DNA from: Pseudomicrostroma phylloplanum
Taxonomy: Eukaryota > Basidiomycota > Exobasidiomycetes > Microstromatales
Length of the DNA stretch: 64,000 nt
Direction: 5' to 3'
NCBI GenBank assembly: GCA_039545275.1
Contig: BCHS01000020.1
Location: forward strand, 1-64,000
This document shows positions 54,805-64,000 of the stretch, one piece after another. Below the pieces are notes generated by a model. That model saw nothing but the letters and a program-made list of their open reading frames with translations. It searched no databases and had not been told where the DNA came from. Within the stretch, counting starts at the first letter, position 1, and every line of letters begins with the position of its first letter. Position numbers and translations under genes: made by a program.

Positions 54805-56400
54805 ATGTCTGCCGTCAAGAGAGGCACTATCGTTATCGACGATAGTGAGGAAGAAGTCGAAGCTCCTCTCGAAAAGACCCAGAAGAGAGCACGGGCTAAT
54901 AGGCTCGTCGTTGAAGACACGGATCATGAGGACGATAACGAGCCTACCGTCACGCCAGCACAAGAAGCAGATTCGGAGGAGAGTTCAGAGTCCTCTGACG
55001 AGGAAGGACTCGAGAAGGAAGAAGAAGATGAGGCCGACGTCGTCGGGACGACAGAGGCGGGAGGCACCATTAAGGTCCTGATGGAAAGAGGGGAGGTCTG
55101 GAAAACGACTTACCTGGACGCAACTGGGCATGTGACGAGAATCGTATTCAATCTTCAGCAACGACTGGCGCCCGCTTGCAACGAGATCACAAGTGTTTTC
55201 GACAAGACCGTTGCCCTCTACGAGGAGGCAATCAAGGGCGAGGCGGACCTCGGAGTTCGTGGTTGGCAGCAACAATCGAAGAACAATTTCAAGAATATAC
55301 TTACTACCATCGAGAAGGCCATCACTCCCTTCATGCTGGACCTACTGCGCCTGGTGGACGCAAGAGAAGTAGATAGATTGAAGCAGCGCGAGTACTGGCA
55401 AGAGTGGGCCACTCGAATCGGTACTCCTTGGCTGGACCTCTCGGACCAAAGGGCAGCAAGACGGGACCTGATCTATGACTGTCTTACGGCCGCCGAAGCG
55501 CAAGGAGGCACCACCCCAACAGTCTATATTGCTGCTGGCTTCGACATGAGCGGAGCGATGACACTCTTGTACGTCGGAAGAACTACTTCCCACACTCGGC
55601 GAATATTCGACCATTACGAGAAGCTTCTCGATGGCACGCCGTCGCACCAGCAGAGTACGCTCCTATACTCGCTGGGCAAGGAGTCCAAGACATTTTTCAT
55701 TCTGCCGGCTATCGAGTTTAAAGGCCCAGCCTACCAGGAAGCTCAGGCCACTGGCGAAGCTCTCTTCTGTCTGCCGTTCGGCACCTGTCAGCGCTCCAGA
55801 ACGGTACTGTCTGCCCGGGCAGAAGCAGGCCTACCCGACATTGGCCGTGAAGTGCAAGGAGCCAATAGTACCTTGTGCTTCGAAGCTCCCCGCGCCCGTA
55901 GCTCCCACGCTACGAGCGAGATGAACTGGCTTGTGTACGACACCACGCGTCGACTGCACGGCCAAGCCATCGTCTCTCTCGAGCTAGTCACTCGGCACGT
56001 CAATAGCGATGGACACAACACCAAGAGCGATTTGGTCGCGGCGCTTCGAACCCAGCGCCGCTGCTACGAGCGCATGTGCTTCTGGCGCTATCAGTCCCTG
56101 CTGGTCGGCTCATGTGAAGTCAAGAGTACGAAAGCGGGACTGCCGATCCTCTACGGCAATGTCCGGGTCGGAGGAACAACAGGCAGCAAATGGCTACTCA
56201 GGGTCACCGAGAGCAGCGAGCCAAGTCCACGCGACCTCCTAGTCGCCGTCGAGGAAGTCAATGTTCCCCTCTTGCGAGGACTGCGGATACGATGTACCTC
56301 GTGGAATGATCCGACACAGACGAAAGACGCACAGCGCGCTGGTACAAGCACCTCTAGCTGCCGCCATCGACCGCTGGCAGCTCCAACTCGGCACGCATAG
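54805..56400 (+). CDS. GIY-YIG-like family, copy 5: longest intact module A protein
   Basis: The ATG at 54805 opens 531 uninterrupted residues. Positions 7-19 (GTIVIDDSEEEVE) and 33-45 (RLVVEDTDHEDD) resemble SUMO-interacting motifs. Residues 52-78 are acidic. Residues 95-235 are the helical region. A GIY-YIG-like core follows: strand TVYIAAGFD (239-247), strand LLYVGRT (254-260), then TRRIFDHYEK (264-273) with the arginines and His/Tyr expected in the first helix, and a later Glu-containing helix QATGEALFCLPF (314-325). A C-terminal domain of about 180 residues ends VEEVNVPLLRGLRIRC. GIY-YIG enzymes cut DNA (UvrC, SLX1, homing nucleases). Assignment here rests on motif spacing and is unproven. 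The upstream PIP box of sister copies is missing, so the true start may be lost. The frame leaves the family consensus after about residue 506. Confidence 0.55.
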   Translation: MSAVKRGTIVIDDSEEEVEAPLEKTQKRARANRLVVEDTDHEDDNEPTVTPAQEADSEESSESSDEEGLEKEEEDEADVVGTTEAGGTIKVLMERGEVWKTTYLDATGHVTRIVFNLQQRLAPACNEITSVFDKTVALYEEAIKGEADLGVRGWQQQSKNNFKNILTTIEKAITPFMLDLLRLVDAREVDRLKQREYWQEWATRIGTPWLDLSDQRAARRDLIYDCLTAAEAQGGTTPTVYIAAGFDMSGAMTLLYVGRTTSHTRRIFDHYEKLLDGTPSHQQSTLLYSLGKESKTFFILPAIEFKGPAYQEAQATGEALFCLPFGTCQRSRTVLSARAEAGLPDIGREVQGANSTLCFEAPRARSSHATSEMNWLVYDTTRRLHGQAIVSLELVTRHVNSDGHNTKSDLVAALRTQRRCYERMCFWRYQSLLVGSCEVKSTKAGLPILYGNVRVGGTTGSKWLLRVTESSEPSPRDLLVAVEEVNVPLLRGLRIRCTSWNDPTQTKDAQRAGTSTSSCRHRPLAAPTRHA

Positions 56401-56644
56401 GGGCTGGGAGGCTGCTGGTATCAAGTTGCTCGGCAAGCCGGAGATGTACGACATCTTGAGGGAGCTAGAGGGTGCGCTGATCAACGGCTGCGACCCTGCG
56501 CTACTGGAAGACGGCAGCGCCACGCGAGAGGTAGACAGGGCAGGCGAGCCGCACTGTACGCAAGCCAGCCAGCGTACTCTGTAATTCGATCGCAACCAGG
56601 CAATCGTCAGCTTCAAGTACAACTCTCAGAAACTTGAAGTCAAT
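56350..56644 (+). pseudogene. Module B fragment with an in-frame TAA
   Basis: In a frame different from copy 5, module B begins near 56350 (LAAAIDRWQLQLGTHRGW, IKLLGKPEMYDILRELEGAL, CDPALLEDGSA). It reaches TAA at 56582-56584 in the RTL-L-F segment that is open in the other copies. It continues in the same frame through 56644 into the ORF that starts at 56645. The junction with copy 5 near 56340 is a one-step frame change. Modules A and B may once have formed a single chain. Confidence 0.5.
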
Positions 56645-57751
56645 ATGACTCCTGGTGCGCTCAGGGCGGTTGGCTGGGATCTGGAGGCTATGCAAGCGTC
56701 CAACGACCGCAACGACGGCAAGATATGGGTAACGGCGATCGAGAGCCTCAGACTCGGCGGCACTCACGAGGCAGAACGCAAACAGCTGGCGCAAGAGGCC
56801 AAGCGCGCGATGCAAGCGCAGCAGGTCATCAGGCGAGGTCGTATCAAAGACTTCGACTCCCTCTCGCCTGTCGCTCAGGCAGCGTGGGACGGCCGTCTCA
56901 TAGCAGGTCGCGCATTCTTGACATTCGCGCACAAGAATGTCGCTCAGTGGGGTGGCGACCGGGAAGCCTTCATCGCCAGATTGAGGCAGCTTCTAGCATT
57001 GGACGAAGAGCACTCCACGACCATGGAGTTAGAGTCTGCAATCTGTCGTTTCGAAATTGTTGCAGCAGCAGGTGCGGGAGCGGGAAGTTTTCGGCGACCG
57101 AACAGGACTGGGATCAGGGAGCTAGTCAGTCTACCGCCAGCAGCAGCGATCGATCGCTGGCGTATTCAGCTGCGCAATCACGAAGGCTGGCATGAGCTAG
57201 AAATCAAGCTGCTAGGAAAACCGGCCATCTTCGAAATCTTTCGAGAGTTGGAACGCAGTCTAGTCAATAGATGCGACCCTGCCCTTCTGGAGGACGGTAG
57301 TGCGGTGCTGGCAGTGGACCGACCGGAAGAGCCACACTATCTCCGGGCCGCTAAGCGCACGCTGCTGATGAGCCGCACCGATGCGACAATTGGCATCATC
57401 CACAATGGCTGGCAGCTCAAGGCAACCTTTCAGCAATCCGTCTTCGGGGACATCGGCTGGAATTTGCAGGCTATGCGCGACCAGAATGATCGTAAGATCT
57501 GGGCCAAGCCTTGCATCTACGGCATTACTCACTTGAGGGACTTCAAGTGGCTGGTTTCAAGGGATGAGGTAGAATGGCTAGAAGTCAGACAAAGGCTTCC
57601 AAGGCTACACAAGGGGCGCGTCACCCTCTCCGGCGGTGCAACGACATGGAGGAAGCTTCAAGAGGCCAGGCAACTGGACGAGCAAGCAGGACGGCCCTGG
57701 GCAGATGGCCTCCTTGCCGATGCTCTGCTACTCGACAGCGCTCTCGTCTGA
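56645..57751 (+). CDS. Module B protein of the multicopy family (368 residues, intact)
   Basis: An ATG at 56645 opens 368 residues. The first ~40 are the tail of an interrupted module B (MTPGALRAVGWDLEAM, DGKIWVTA). A charged helical linker follows (EAERKQLAQEAKRAMQAQQV, AAWDGRLIAGRAF, WGGDREAFIARLRQLL). The complete module B then runs from about residue 155: SFRRPNRTGIRELV, AAIDRWRIQLRNHEGW, IKLLGKPAIFEIFRELERSL, DIGWNLQAM, DDRK-like NDRKIWAKPCIYG, HLRDFKWLVSRDEVEW, GRPWADGLLADALLLDSALV. The same linker precedes the module B gene at 39.6 kb, so linker plus B looks like one unit. I recognise no family. A helical DNA- or protein-binding role is possible but unsupported. Confidence 0.55.
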   Translation: MTPGALRAVGWDLEAMQASNDRNDGKIWVTAIESLRLGGTHEAERKQLAQEAKRAMQAQQVIRRGRIKDFDSLSPVAQAAWDGRLIAGRAFLTFAHKNVAQWGGDREAFIARLRQLLALDEEHSTTMELESAICRFEIVAAAGAGAGSFRRPNRTGIRELVSLPPAAAIDRWRIQLRNHEGWHELEIKLLGKPAIFEIFRELERSLVNRCDPALLEDGSAVLAVDRPEEPHYLRAAKRTLLMSRTDATIGIIHNGWQLKATFQQSVFGDIGWNLQAMRDQNDRKIWAKPCIYGITHLRDFKWLVSRDEVEWLEVRQRLPRLHKGRVTLSGGATTWRKLQEARQLDEQAGRPWADGLLADALLLDSALV

Positions 57752-58124
57752 GCCAGTCGCCTCGCCCAGTCGCCCTCGGCGTCTGATCAACTTGCATCTC
57801 GTGTCACTGCCTCGCAGCACATTGTCGTCATCTCGGCTCACAGCCGTGACTTCCTGCCTGTCTTTCTGTCGCCACGGACAGTCTATGGCCAGCATCAGTA
57901 GGGACCAAAAGTACAGTACACAGACTTTATAGCCAGCTCTTTTATGGTACACCAACGAACCCCAAAAGATCCTCTTGTCTCAGTAGCTATACACATTATC
58001 AGACATAGCCATGTGCGACGCCCAGCATAGCGTCTGACGAGCCTAAGCAATTGATAACTGTTGATACGATTGATTGAAGTGAAATGATATGACCGTCTGC
58101 TCCGCGCCACTCTTCACCTCCTCT
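57752..58124. other. Spacer between the last module B gene and RRP12
   Basis: This convergent spacer carries the repeat at 58030-58110. No gene was seen. Confidence 0.5.
58030..58110. repeat. Repeat next to the RRP12 3' end, copy 2
   Basis: This is the partner of 38656-38745. It lies between the last module B gene (end 57751) and the stop codon of RRP12 (58125). It probably belongs to the RRP12 3' untranslated region, which would make the 38.7 kb copy a duplicated piece of that region. Confidence 0.7.
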
Positions 58125-61100
58125 TCACCTCCTCTTCCCACCCTTACCCGTAATATCAAGCGCAGGCGCTCCTCCCCTCCCGCCCTTCTTTGCCTTCTTT
58201 CCACCAATCTGCGATAGAGGCACGTACGCAAAGGGGTCCTGTCCATCCTTCTTGACGTCTCCCTGAGCCTTCTTGGCTCTAAACTCCCGACCAATCTTCT
58301 CCCTCTCGACGCGAGGTCGCTTCTCCTTGGCAGAAGCACCGCCAGCACCAGTGGCGGCTGCAGCCTGCTCTTGCGCTACGAGCGCTTCCTCCATCTCAAT
58401 GTCCTGCTGACGGGTGCGCTTGTTGTTCTTGTTGAACTTGACGGCACCTCCGCGGCCAGAGTGGGTGTGACCACCGACGCCTTGCCCGCCTTCGATGTAG
58501 GCTCCAGCAGCACCAAAGTCGCCGAGCTCGTCGGAGGCAGAGGCACCTCCAGCGCCGCCGCCCTCTCGCTCACGATCGTCGATGACCATCATTCCGGTCT
58601 CTTCGTCGAGGGAGAACTTGCCGGCCTCTTGACCCGGTCGACGCTTCCTGTCGGCTGCCTTGCCATTGGGTGGTGCACCTCCACGACCCGTGACGATCCT
58701 GCCTGCAGCGGATGCAGACCTATCCAGCAGGTCCATTGGCTCATCGTCGTCCTCGAGGAGGTAGGTGTCCTCACCGTCACCACGACGACGGCGTGCGGGC
58801 TTGCTGTCACGGGACTGAGCACCCTTGCCGGCCTGCCTTGCTCCTGCTGCCTTGCGAGCAAGAGTAGCAGCGACGTTGCCCACGCCCGCACCACCCTCGT
58901 CGTCACTATCGCTGTCTGAAATCTCACTCTCGCTGCCGTAGAGGGCCTCTTCAAAGGCGTCCATGCCGAGCTTCTTGGGCGCACGAGCTCCGATGCCAGG
59001 AGCGACGACTGCATCCTCTCCATCAGCGTCGGCACCACCGTCCTCTGCGTCTTCTCTGCTGACCTTCTTCCTCTTGGCCCTCTCTTTACGCTTCTTGATG
59101 TTATTGACCAACTTGCGATTCTCCTCGTCGGTGAGCTCCAGAATACGCTCATAGCCAAAGCGCCTCATCAGTCGCTCAAAGATGTGCCTCACTTTCGCCT
59201 TGAAGTGGGCTCGGTGTTCGGGAGACCATTTGAGCATGGCGGGGACCATGGCTGGGAGGTGGGCATTGACGAGATCAAATTCCAGGGAGACAATGGCGAC
59301 CTTGACGAAGCCGAGGACGCTCTTGACAATCTCGCGATTGGGACTGCTGAGGAAGACTTCGATCGTGGAGATGACCTCGTCGATGACCTCACGAGGGACT
59401 TGCTCCTTGAATTCGTAGATGAGGCGGGAAAATGCCGTGATGGAGGCAGAGATCATGTGTGGAGATCCGCCAGCCAGTCCAGCGCCCACCATGGTGAGGT
59501 ACTCGGTCAGAGTGGCATCCACTTCCGAGTCGTCCTTGATGGACGTGTCCTCCTCTCCGTCACCCTCGTCCTGGGCATCGACATTCACCAACCCCCTCTT
59601 GATCTTCCCACCTCCATCCATCTTCTGACCCATCTGCACCAGCAAATCGTAGGCCGTCTCTCGCGAGCCCTGATTGGTCTCCTTGGTGGCCAGGACCGCT
59701 TCAGGGATGATGGAGGGCAAGAGGTGCAGCTCCGTCGAAGGGATACGAGGGACCATGGCAGCGAGGAGGTTCAATCGGTCTCGCTTCGCTCCCTGGACGA
59801 CGTCTACAGTAGCCTTTCGTACATTGGTGAGCAGAGAAGAGACGTTTGCCGTCGTGCCTGCGCCAGAGCGGAGCAGAGCCTCGCCCTTGTGGCCGTCGAG
59901 CAAGCGTGAGAGCACACGGTAGGTCTTCTTTTGCACTCCAGCATCCTCGTTGCGCATAAGCTCATGGCTCTCACACAGCCCAAGGAGAGACTTGCCGTCC
60001 TCTACTCCCAGGAAGGGCACGAGAGTGATGAGCAGATCTAACATGCTGTGGGCCACGGGCGGGACTGCATGTGGACCAACTTCTCGATCGCGCTGGGGTA
60101 CCAGCTCAGCCGAGGACGTCTGAAGCATGCCGCGGATCTTGGTGAACGTCTCCTTGACCTCGTTGGCTGGCAAGATACGGAGGTAAGCTCCAATGGCTTC
60201 CGAGATGTAGCCGCGAGAAGAGGAAGGCGACTGCGTGAGCAGATTCGAGAAGACGGAGAGGAATGCCGGTGCCAAGCTGATGAGGTGGTCCAGATGAGCC
60301 TTCCCTTGAGCTTGCGTGAGGCCAAAGGTGAGCTTGAGCACCTCGTCTGGGGCGCCGCTGCGAGAGAGAGCTTCGTTGCGCTCCACCAGCAGAGTGAGAC
60401 CGCGCAGAACACTCGGACGGAGGGACTGCTGGGTGTACAGCACATTGGTCAGAAGCTCGGCGGTCTTCTGGCTGAGAGCATCAACGAGGTCCACTGGCAA
60501 GTCACAGTAGCCAGGGAACAAGGCCCACAGCTGGTCGATGAGCGCCTCGTACATCTTGGCCTCTACTGCGCGTCCCTTGCTGTTCTCTGCTGCAGCTCGA
60601 GCATTGAAGAGCTTCTCGGACAGAGGCACAATTTCGCTCACAAAGTGAGACAGCTTGGTGTTGGTGATGCGGCCGCGCATCAGAGGGAGCAGCCAAGCTC
60701 GTCCCTCTTTACCAGGTCCGTCTTCGCCCAATAGTCCAAGGGGGAGTTCCTTGAGCAGCGCCTCCGGTCCGCACACTTCCGTTGCTGCTCCCAAGACGAG
60801 ATCGGCTTGCTCGCGATGCTCAAATTTGGGCGTCTGCCGCAGGTCTGCAACTGTCCTGATCAGAGGCATGAGGAGCTGAGCAGCTGCCGAGGAACCATCA
60901 GCAGCAAGCCTGACTCGTAGCCTCGTGACCAAGACCGCCAGGATCTGGAGAATGTCACCGCGAGAGTGAGTGATTCGTAGGGCATGGCGACCCAAGGCAG
61001 ACTCAATTGATTCGATGATACTGCCCATAGCGGGGCTGGAAGACTGGCCCGCAAGCGCTTCCTTGATGGCCGCTTCTGGGATGCAGTATCGAATAAAGGA

Positions 61101-62608
61101 GCTGAGGGCCTCACGACCTGCTGTACGAACGCCGATTGAAGTGCGGCTGGCATCGCTCTTGGCGTTGAGACTCAGATCAACGACTTGCGTCCAAAGGGCT
61201 GGGAACAGTGCCCAGGCTGCCTTGCCGCCGTCATACCGAGCGTAGGACACAACTGCGCCCTCGAGGGCTCGAAGGTAAGGAGGAAGGAGCTGAACATCGG
61301 TAGTCGCTGGTCGCAGAGCTTCGGAGTTGATGGCCTCCAAAGTCCGTACGAGCGAGGTAGGAGCTTCCTTGAGATTGCTTGCTGACGTAGCAGAGCTGCT
61401 CAGAGCTGCAGCGAGGGCGGCACCTGAGCCGGCTGTATTCGAAGCAGCTGCGCCGACTGGACGAGCTGGCCGGTAGAGGGCCTCAAAGACTTCAAACGTG
61501 CTGACGGTGAGGAAGGGATGTTGCAGAGCAGGCAGGTGGAGGAGATCCTCGCAGATCTGAGGAATGTACTTTTCTGGCAGCTTGCCAACGACGCCCTTGA
61601 GGAAGCCACAGACCCAGATACCAATGCTGGCGCCTCCGGCTGCATCGGCTTGTCTCTGCTTTGCAGCTTCTGGCGCTCCCTGAGCTCGGCCCTTTTTGAC
61701 ATCGTACTTGGATGGCGGGGCAGCCTTCTCAGCTCCCTTCTTGCCCGTTGGCTTTGCCTTGGGAACCACTCCCCCTGCTTGCGAGACTGAAGCCAGAGTG
61801 CGAATGTTCCACTCCGCCGTCCTGGCAGCATATGGATGCGGGTTCTCGCTCGAGTAGATTCCCACCTCGTCCTCTTCATCGCCACCACTGAGGAGCTTCG
61901 TGATGATCTCCTGAGCTCTCCGGCGGACCTTTGGACGACTATCTGCGCAGAGGTTGAGCGTGGCGTCCCAGCAGGCTCTCAGCTGGGGTTCAGCCTGGAA
62001 GACGGCCTTGTCCTTGGAGAGAGGAGTGAGTACCGCTAGGAAGATGGACATGGCGGACCGCAGGAGGGCAGAGTGGGACTCTGCGACCGAGGTGCTGGGT
62101 GGGTGAGGATTGGAGAGCACAAAGAGCAGTGCGGGGAGGATGGTGGAGAGGCGAGCTCGTAGAATCCCGGCAGATACGTAAGGAGCGACAATGGCGAGGA
62201 TGTAGAACGTCGAGGGGAGGAGCGAGGCAGGCGACTGCAGTAGAGCGGCGAAAGGCGAGCAAGAGCGATGTCAGCCAAAGGTCCAGCGGTAGCAGGCACA
62301 TACTGCGACTTCCTACTCCTACTCCGACTCACTCCCTTTGCCATTGCCTTTTCCAGCATGGACTCCAACGCAAGGTAGTACTCTCCAGCCGACCTCTCCT
62401 TTGCCACGGCATCACTACCTCCCTGCTGCTGAGACTCGTCTAGACTCTGCTCCACTGCGACCAGGAGCTGTGCGGGTGCCTTTTGATTCTCGAGTTTGGA
62501 ATTGAGGAGGGTACGAAGCTTGGACAGCGCTCCCACCATTGCGTCCGGCGGTGGCGGTGGCGGTGCGGGCAGCGCCGACGAGGACGCAGACGCAATCGCA
62601 GTAGCCAT
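58125..62608 (-). CDS. RRP12: RRP12, HEAT-repeat ribosome biogenesis and export factor (NUC173)
   Basis: Two exons (62608-62333, 62234-58125) encode 1461 residues. The intron uses GTGAGT and a CTGCAG acceptor and joins MLEKAMAKG to SPASLLPSTFYIL. Most of the protein is alpha-helical HEAT-like sequence, including the NUC173 region. The last ~350 residues are acidic and basic low-complexity sequence with nuclear-localisation-like clusters (NIKKRKERAKRKK, GGKKAKKGG). Segments such as WSPEHRAHFKAKVRHIFERL and the GYERILEL region before the tail are typical of Rrp12. Yeast Rrp12 (1228 residues) accompanies pre-40S and pre-60S particles and helps export them with Ran and karyopherins. Placement next to NAC-beta, and in the same window as RCC1, is not known to be functional. 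It shows no sign of decay. Confidence 0.9.
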
Positions 62609-63646
62609 TTCGGGTGTGAAGGGCTATGCTGGGGATGAGATGGTACCAGGAAGAGGTGTGTGGTGGGAGTTATGAGCAAGGTGGCCAGGGCTACTAGAAG
62701 CCCACCCTCGCCCGCGTTCCGGCGGACAGAGGCCAAATTTTCGAGCGGGGCAGTGGAGCCGCGGCAGGAAAGATCCAGGAACGGATCTGGGTGCATTTCA
62801 CCGCCGGCTACCCATCAAGGCAGGGAAGAAAGAGCTGCTTGAATTGTTGGCATCCTGTGCTCACTTGTAGGAACCCACAAAGTAATGAAGATGCTTTTGT
62901 CGGAGGTGTTAGCTTCTGAGATCTATTCCTGACAGGTCTGCAGGTCATGTCCCAGTGCCTTTCTGAATCTCAGAGGCAAGACCTTCCGAAGGTCCGCAAG
63001 AACATCCCCCGGAAAGCTCTCGCGGGCCACACGCACACCATCTCACCCTCTTGAATGCCTGTATCCAGAGTTCTAGCAATGGGTCTGTCGCTCAGTGCAG
63101 CCACACAGGGCTTCCAGACTGCCGTCTATTCAGCAATGCCTTCCAGGTCCTTCTTGGTGGAGCTGCAGATCTGCACGCGCACGCGTACCACAATGGACCC
63201 GCCCTCCTCCTGCGCTTGTACTCCATGATATTGCCTGGTATTGCTCTGCTGCCACTTTAACCACCCTCACCACCCACTCAGCTACCATCTCACCCCCGCA
63301 ACGTGCCCCAAAGCGCCTCTACCACGTCTGTGTGATTTGATCACCGCAGACGCTCGGATCCGAAAAAAGGAACGCGCCACATGGCCTCGCAGGCGGCGGA
63401 GAGAGTCAGATGAGCGAGGGAGCGAGGGAGGGAGCCAGGCGGGCGCAAGTCGGGGCAGGCGGGGGCCAAAGGCGAAAGGCGAAGACTTGGTGCAGGCAGA
63501 GGCGCAAGGCGCAGGCAGGAGCTAGGAAGCAGACCGGACATCGTCCCTTCATCGTCGCCCCTCCTCGTCATCAGTACTGATAGTGTGATACCTTTTGTCC
63601 TCCTCCTTACCCCCCACACATACTCACCACCTCCTCGTACGCCATC
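62609..63646. promoter_or_regulatory. Divergent promoter region of RRP12 and NAC-beta
   Basis: This 1.0-kb spacer separates two divergently transcribed translation-related genes. The end near 63590-63640 is CT-rich, as expected for the NAC-beta leader. The stretch at about 63400-63520 is purine-rich with GCGAGGGAG-type repeats. No other gene was seen. Confidence 0.5.
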
Positions 63647-63707
63647 ATGCCTCTTGATCAGGCTAAGCTCGCTAAGCTCCAGGCTCTCAGCGCCAACAAC
63701 CGAACGG
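63647..63707 (+). CDS. EGD1: Nascent polypeptide-associated complex subunit beta, first exon (gene runs off the window)
   Basis: The ATG at 63647 begins MPLDQAKLAKLQALSANNRT plus one base, then a GTGAGT donor at 63708. This N-terminus matches NAC-beta (yeast Egd1: MPIDQEKLAKLQKLSANN). The next conserved block, GKGTPRRK-like, is not found in the remaining 293 bases, so the second exon lies beyond 64000. That makes the first intron at least 293 bp, long for this genome. NAC binds ribosomes near the exit tunnel and sorts nascent chains. Confidence 0.85.
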
Positions 63708-64000
63708 GTGAGTAGAGAGAAGGGGAGAGGGGGGCTACCTGCGCAAAAGTTGGACATGGTATACGTCTGGCGAGGTCAGATGGGCAAGAGCAGAGAGCGA
63801 TCGAAAGAGCGCAGAGGAGGTAATGCTTCAAGCTGGCTGGAAGAGGGCACAGAGGCATGAGGAACGGCAAAGATGCAGTATTGGGCGGGCAGTTGGGAGG
63901 AATGGGAGCAGTAGCAGCAGGAAGATCTGCTCGAGGCAACGCAGCACAGAGACGAGGGTGGAATGTACACAGCCGGGATATATACGCAGCTGGACGGCCT
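63708..64000 (+). other. First intron of the NAC-beta gene, incomplete
   Basis: The sequence begins GTGAGT and reaches the window end without a frame that continues NAC-beta. It is purine-rich. Long first introns are common in ribosome-associated genes of fungi. No RNA gene was recognised inside it. Confidence 0.55.

Noticed and set aside
56261..56360. A C2H2-like pattern (C-x2-C-x10-H-x4-H) in an open frame
   Set aside because: It lies in a shadow frame over the conserved C-terminal end of module A (VEEVNVPLLRGLRIRC), which is the frame shared with the other copies.
49551..57751. A Penelope-like retroelement as the source of the GIY-YIG-like domain
   Set aside because: No reverse transcriptase motifs were found in any frame near any copy, and the modules beside the domain are not those of Penelope elements.
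49551..57751. RIP-type mutation as the cause of the stops in the family
   Set aside because: The lesions are mixed (frameshift, GAG-to-TAG-like change, deletions) and not mainly C-to-T transitions, so ordinary decay is the better explanation.

Overview
The window is nuclear DNA of a filamentous or yeast-like fungus, most probably a basidiomycete and perhaps of the smut lineage (Ustilaginomycotina). The evidence is GC-rich coding sequence, many 60-105 bp introns with GTGAGT-type donors, CT-rich leaders and fungal orthologues of RCC1, SRP14, NAC-beta, SLX4, RRP12 and the yeast Mil1/DUF726 family. The lineage call is inference. No rRNA, tRNA or CRISPR array was recognised.

Layout. 1-700: heptamer minisatellite. 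715-3537 (-): a Rossmann domain fused to an epoxide hydrolase. 3992-6044 (+): RCC1, the exchange factor for Ran. 6577-10796 (-): a full-length ABCB-type multidrug transporter. 10797-19233: an 8.4 kb stretch without a recognisable gene. It holds two Stowaway/Tc1-like MITEs, a 55-bp tandem repeat, many TACTGTAC-type palindromes and an orphan core promoter. 19234-22053 (-): a GT2 processive glycosyltransferase. 23480-28176 (-): a DUF726/Mil1-TMCO4 lipase-like protein. 28576-29772 (+): SLX4. 30005-30875 (-): SRP14. 31407-33192 (+): cytochrome P450. 34609-36272 (+): MFS transporter. 43324-45689 (+): OPT transporter with one in-frame stop. 58125-62608 (-): RRP12. From 63647 (+): the first exon of NAC-beta (EGD1), which runs off the window.

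The unusual part is a multicopy protein family in two places: 37142-39613 (-) and about 46977-57751 (+). The full architecture, pieced together by comparing copies, is an N-terminal PIP box (PCNA binding), SUMO-interacting-motif-like acidic patches, a helical region, a GIY-YIG-nuclease-like domain ('module A') and a second unrecognised conserved domain ('module B'). At least four plus-strand copies share a homologous leader intron. Most copies carry frameshifts, stops or deletions. Three ORFs remain open: 54805-56400 (module A), 56645-57751 and 38776-39495 (module B). I know of no described family with this architecture. It is the best candidate here for an undescribed system: a possible PCNA- and SUMO-guided nuclease-like family evolving by local duplication and decay.

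The housekeeping genes (RCC1, SRP14, SLX4, RRP12, NAC-beta) look intact and flank accessory content (P450, MFS, OPT and the multicopy family). Short repeats tie the two family loci together and to the 3' end of RRP12, which suggests the locus was built by segmental duplication.
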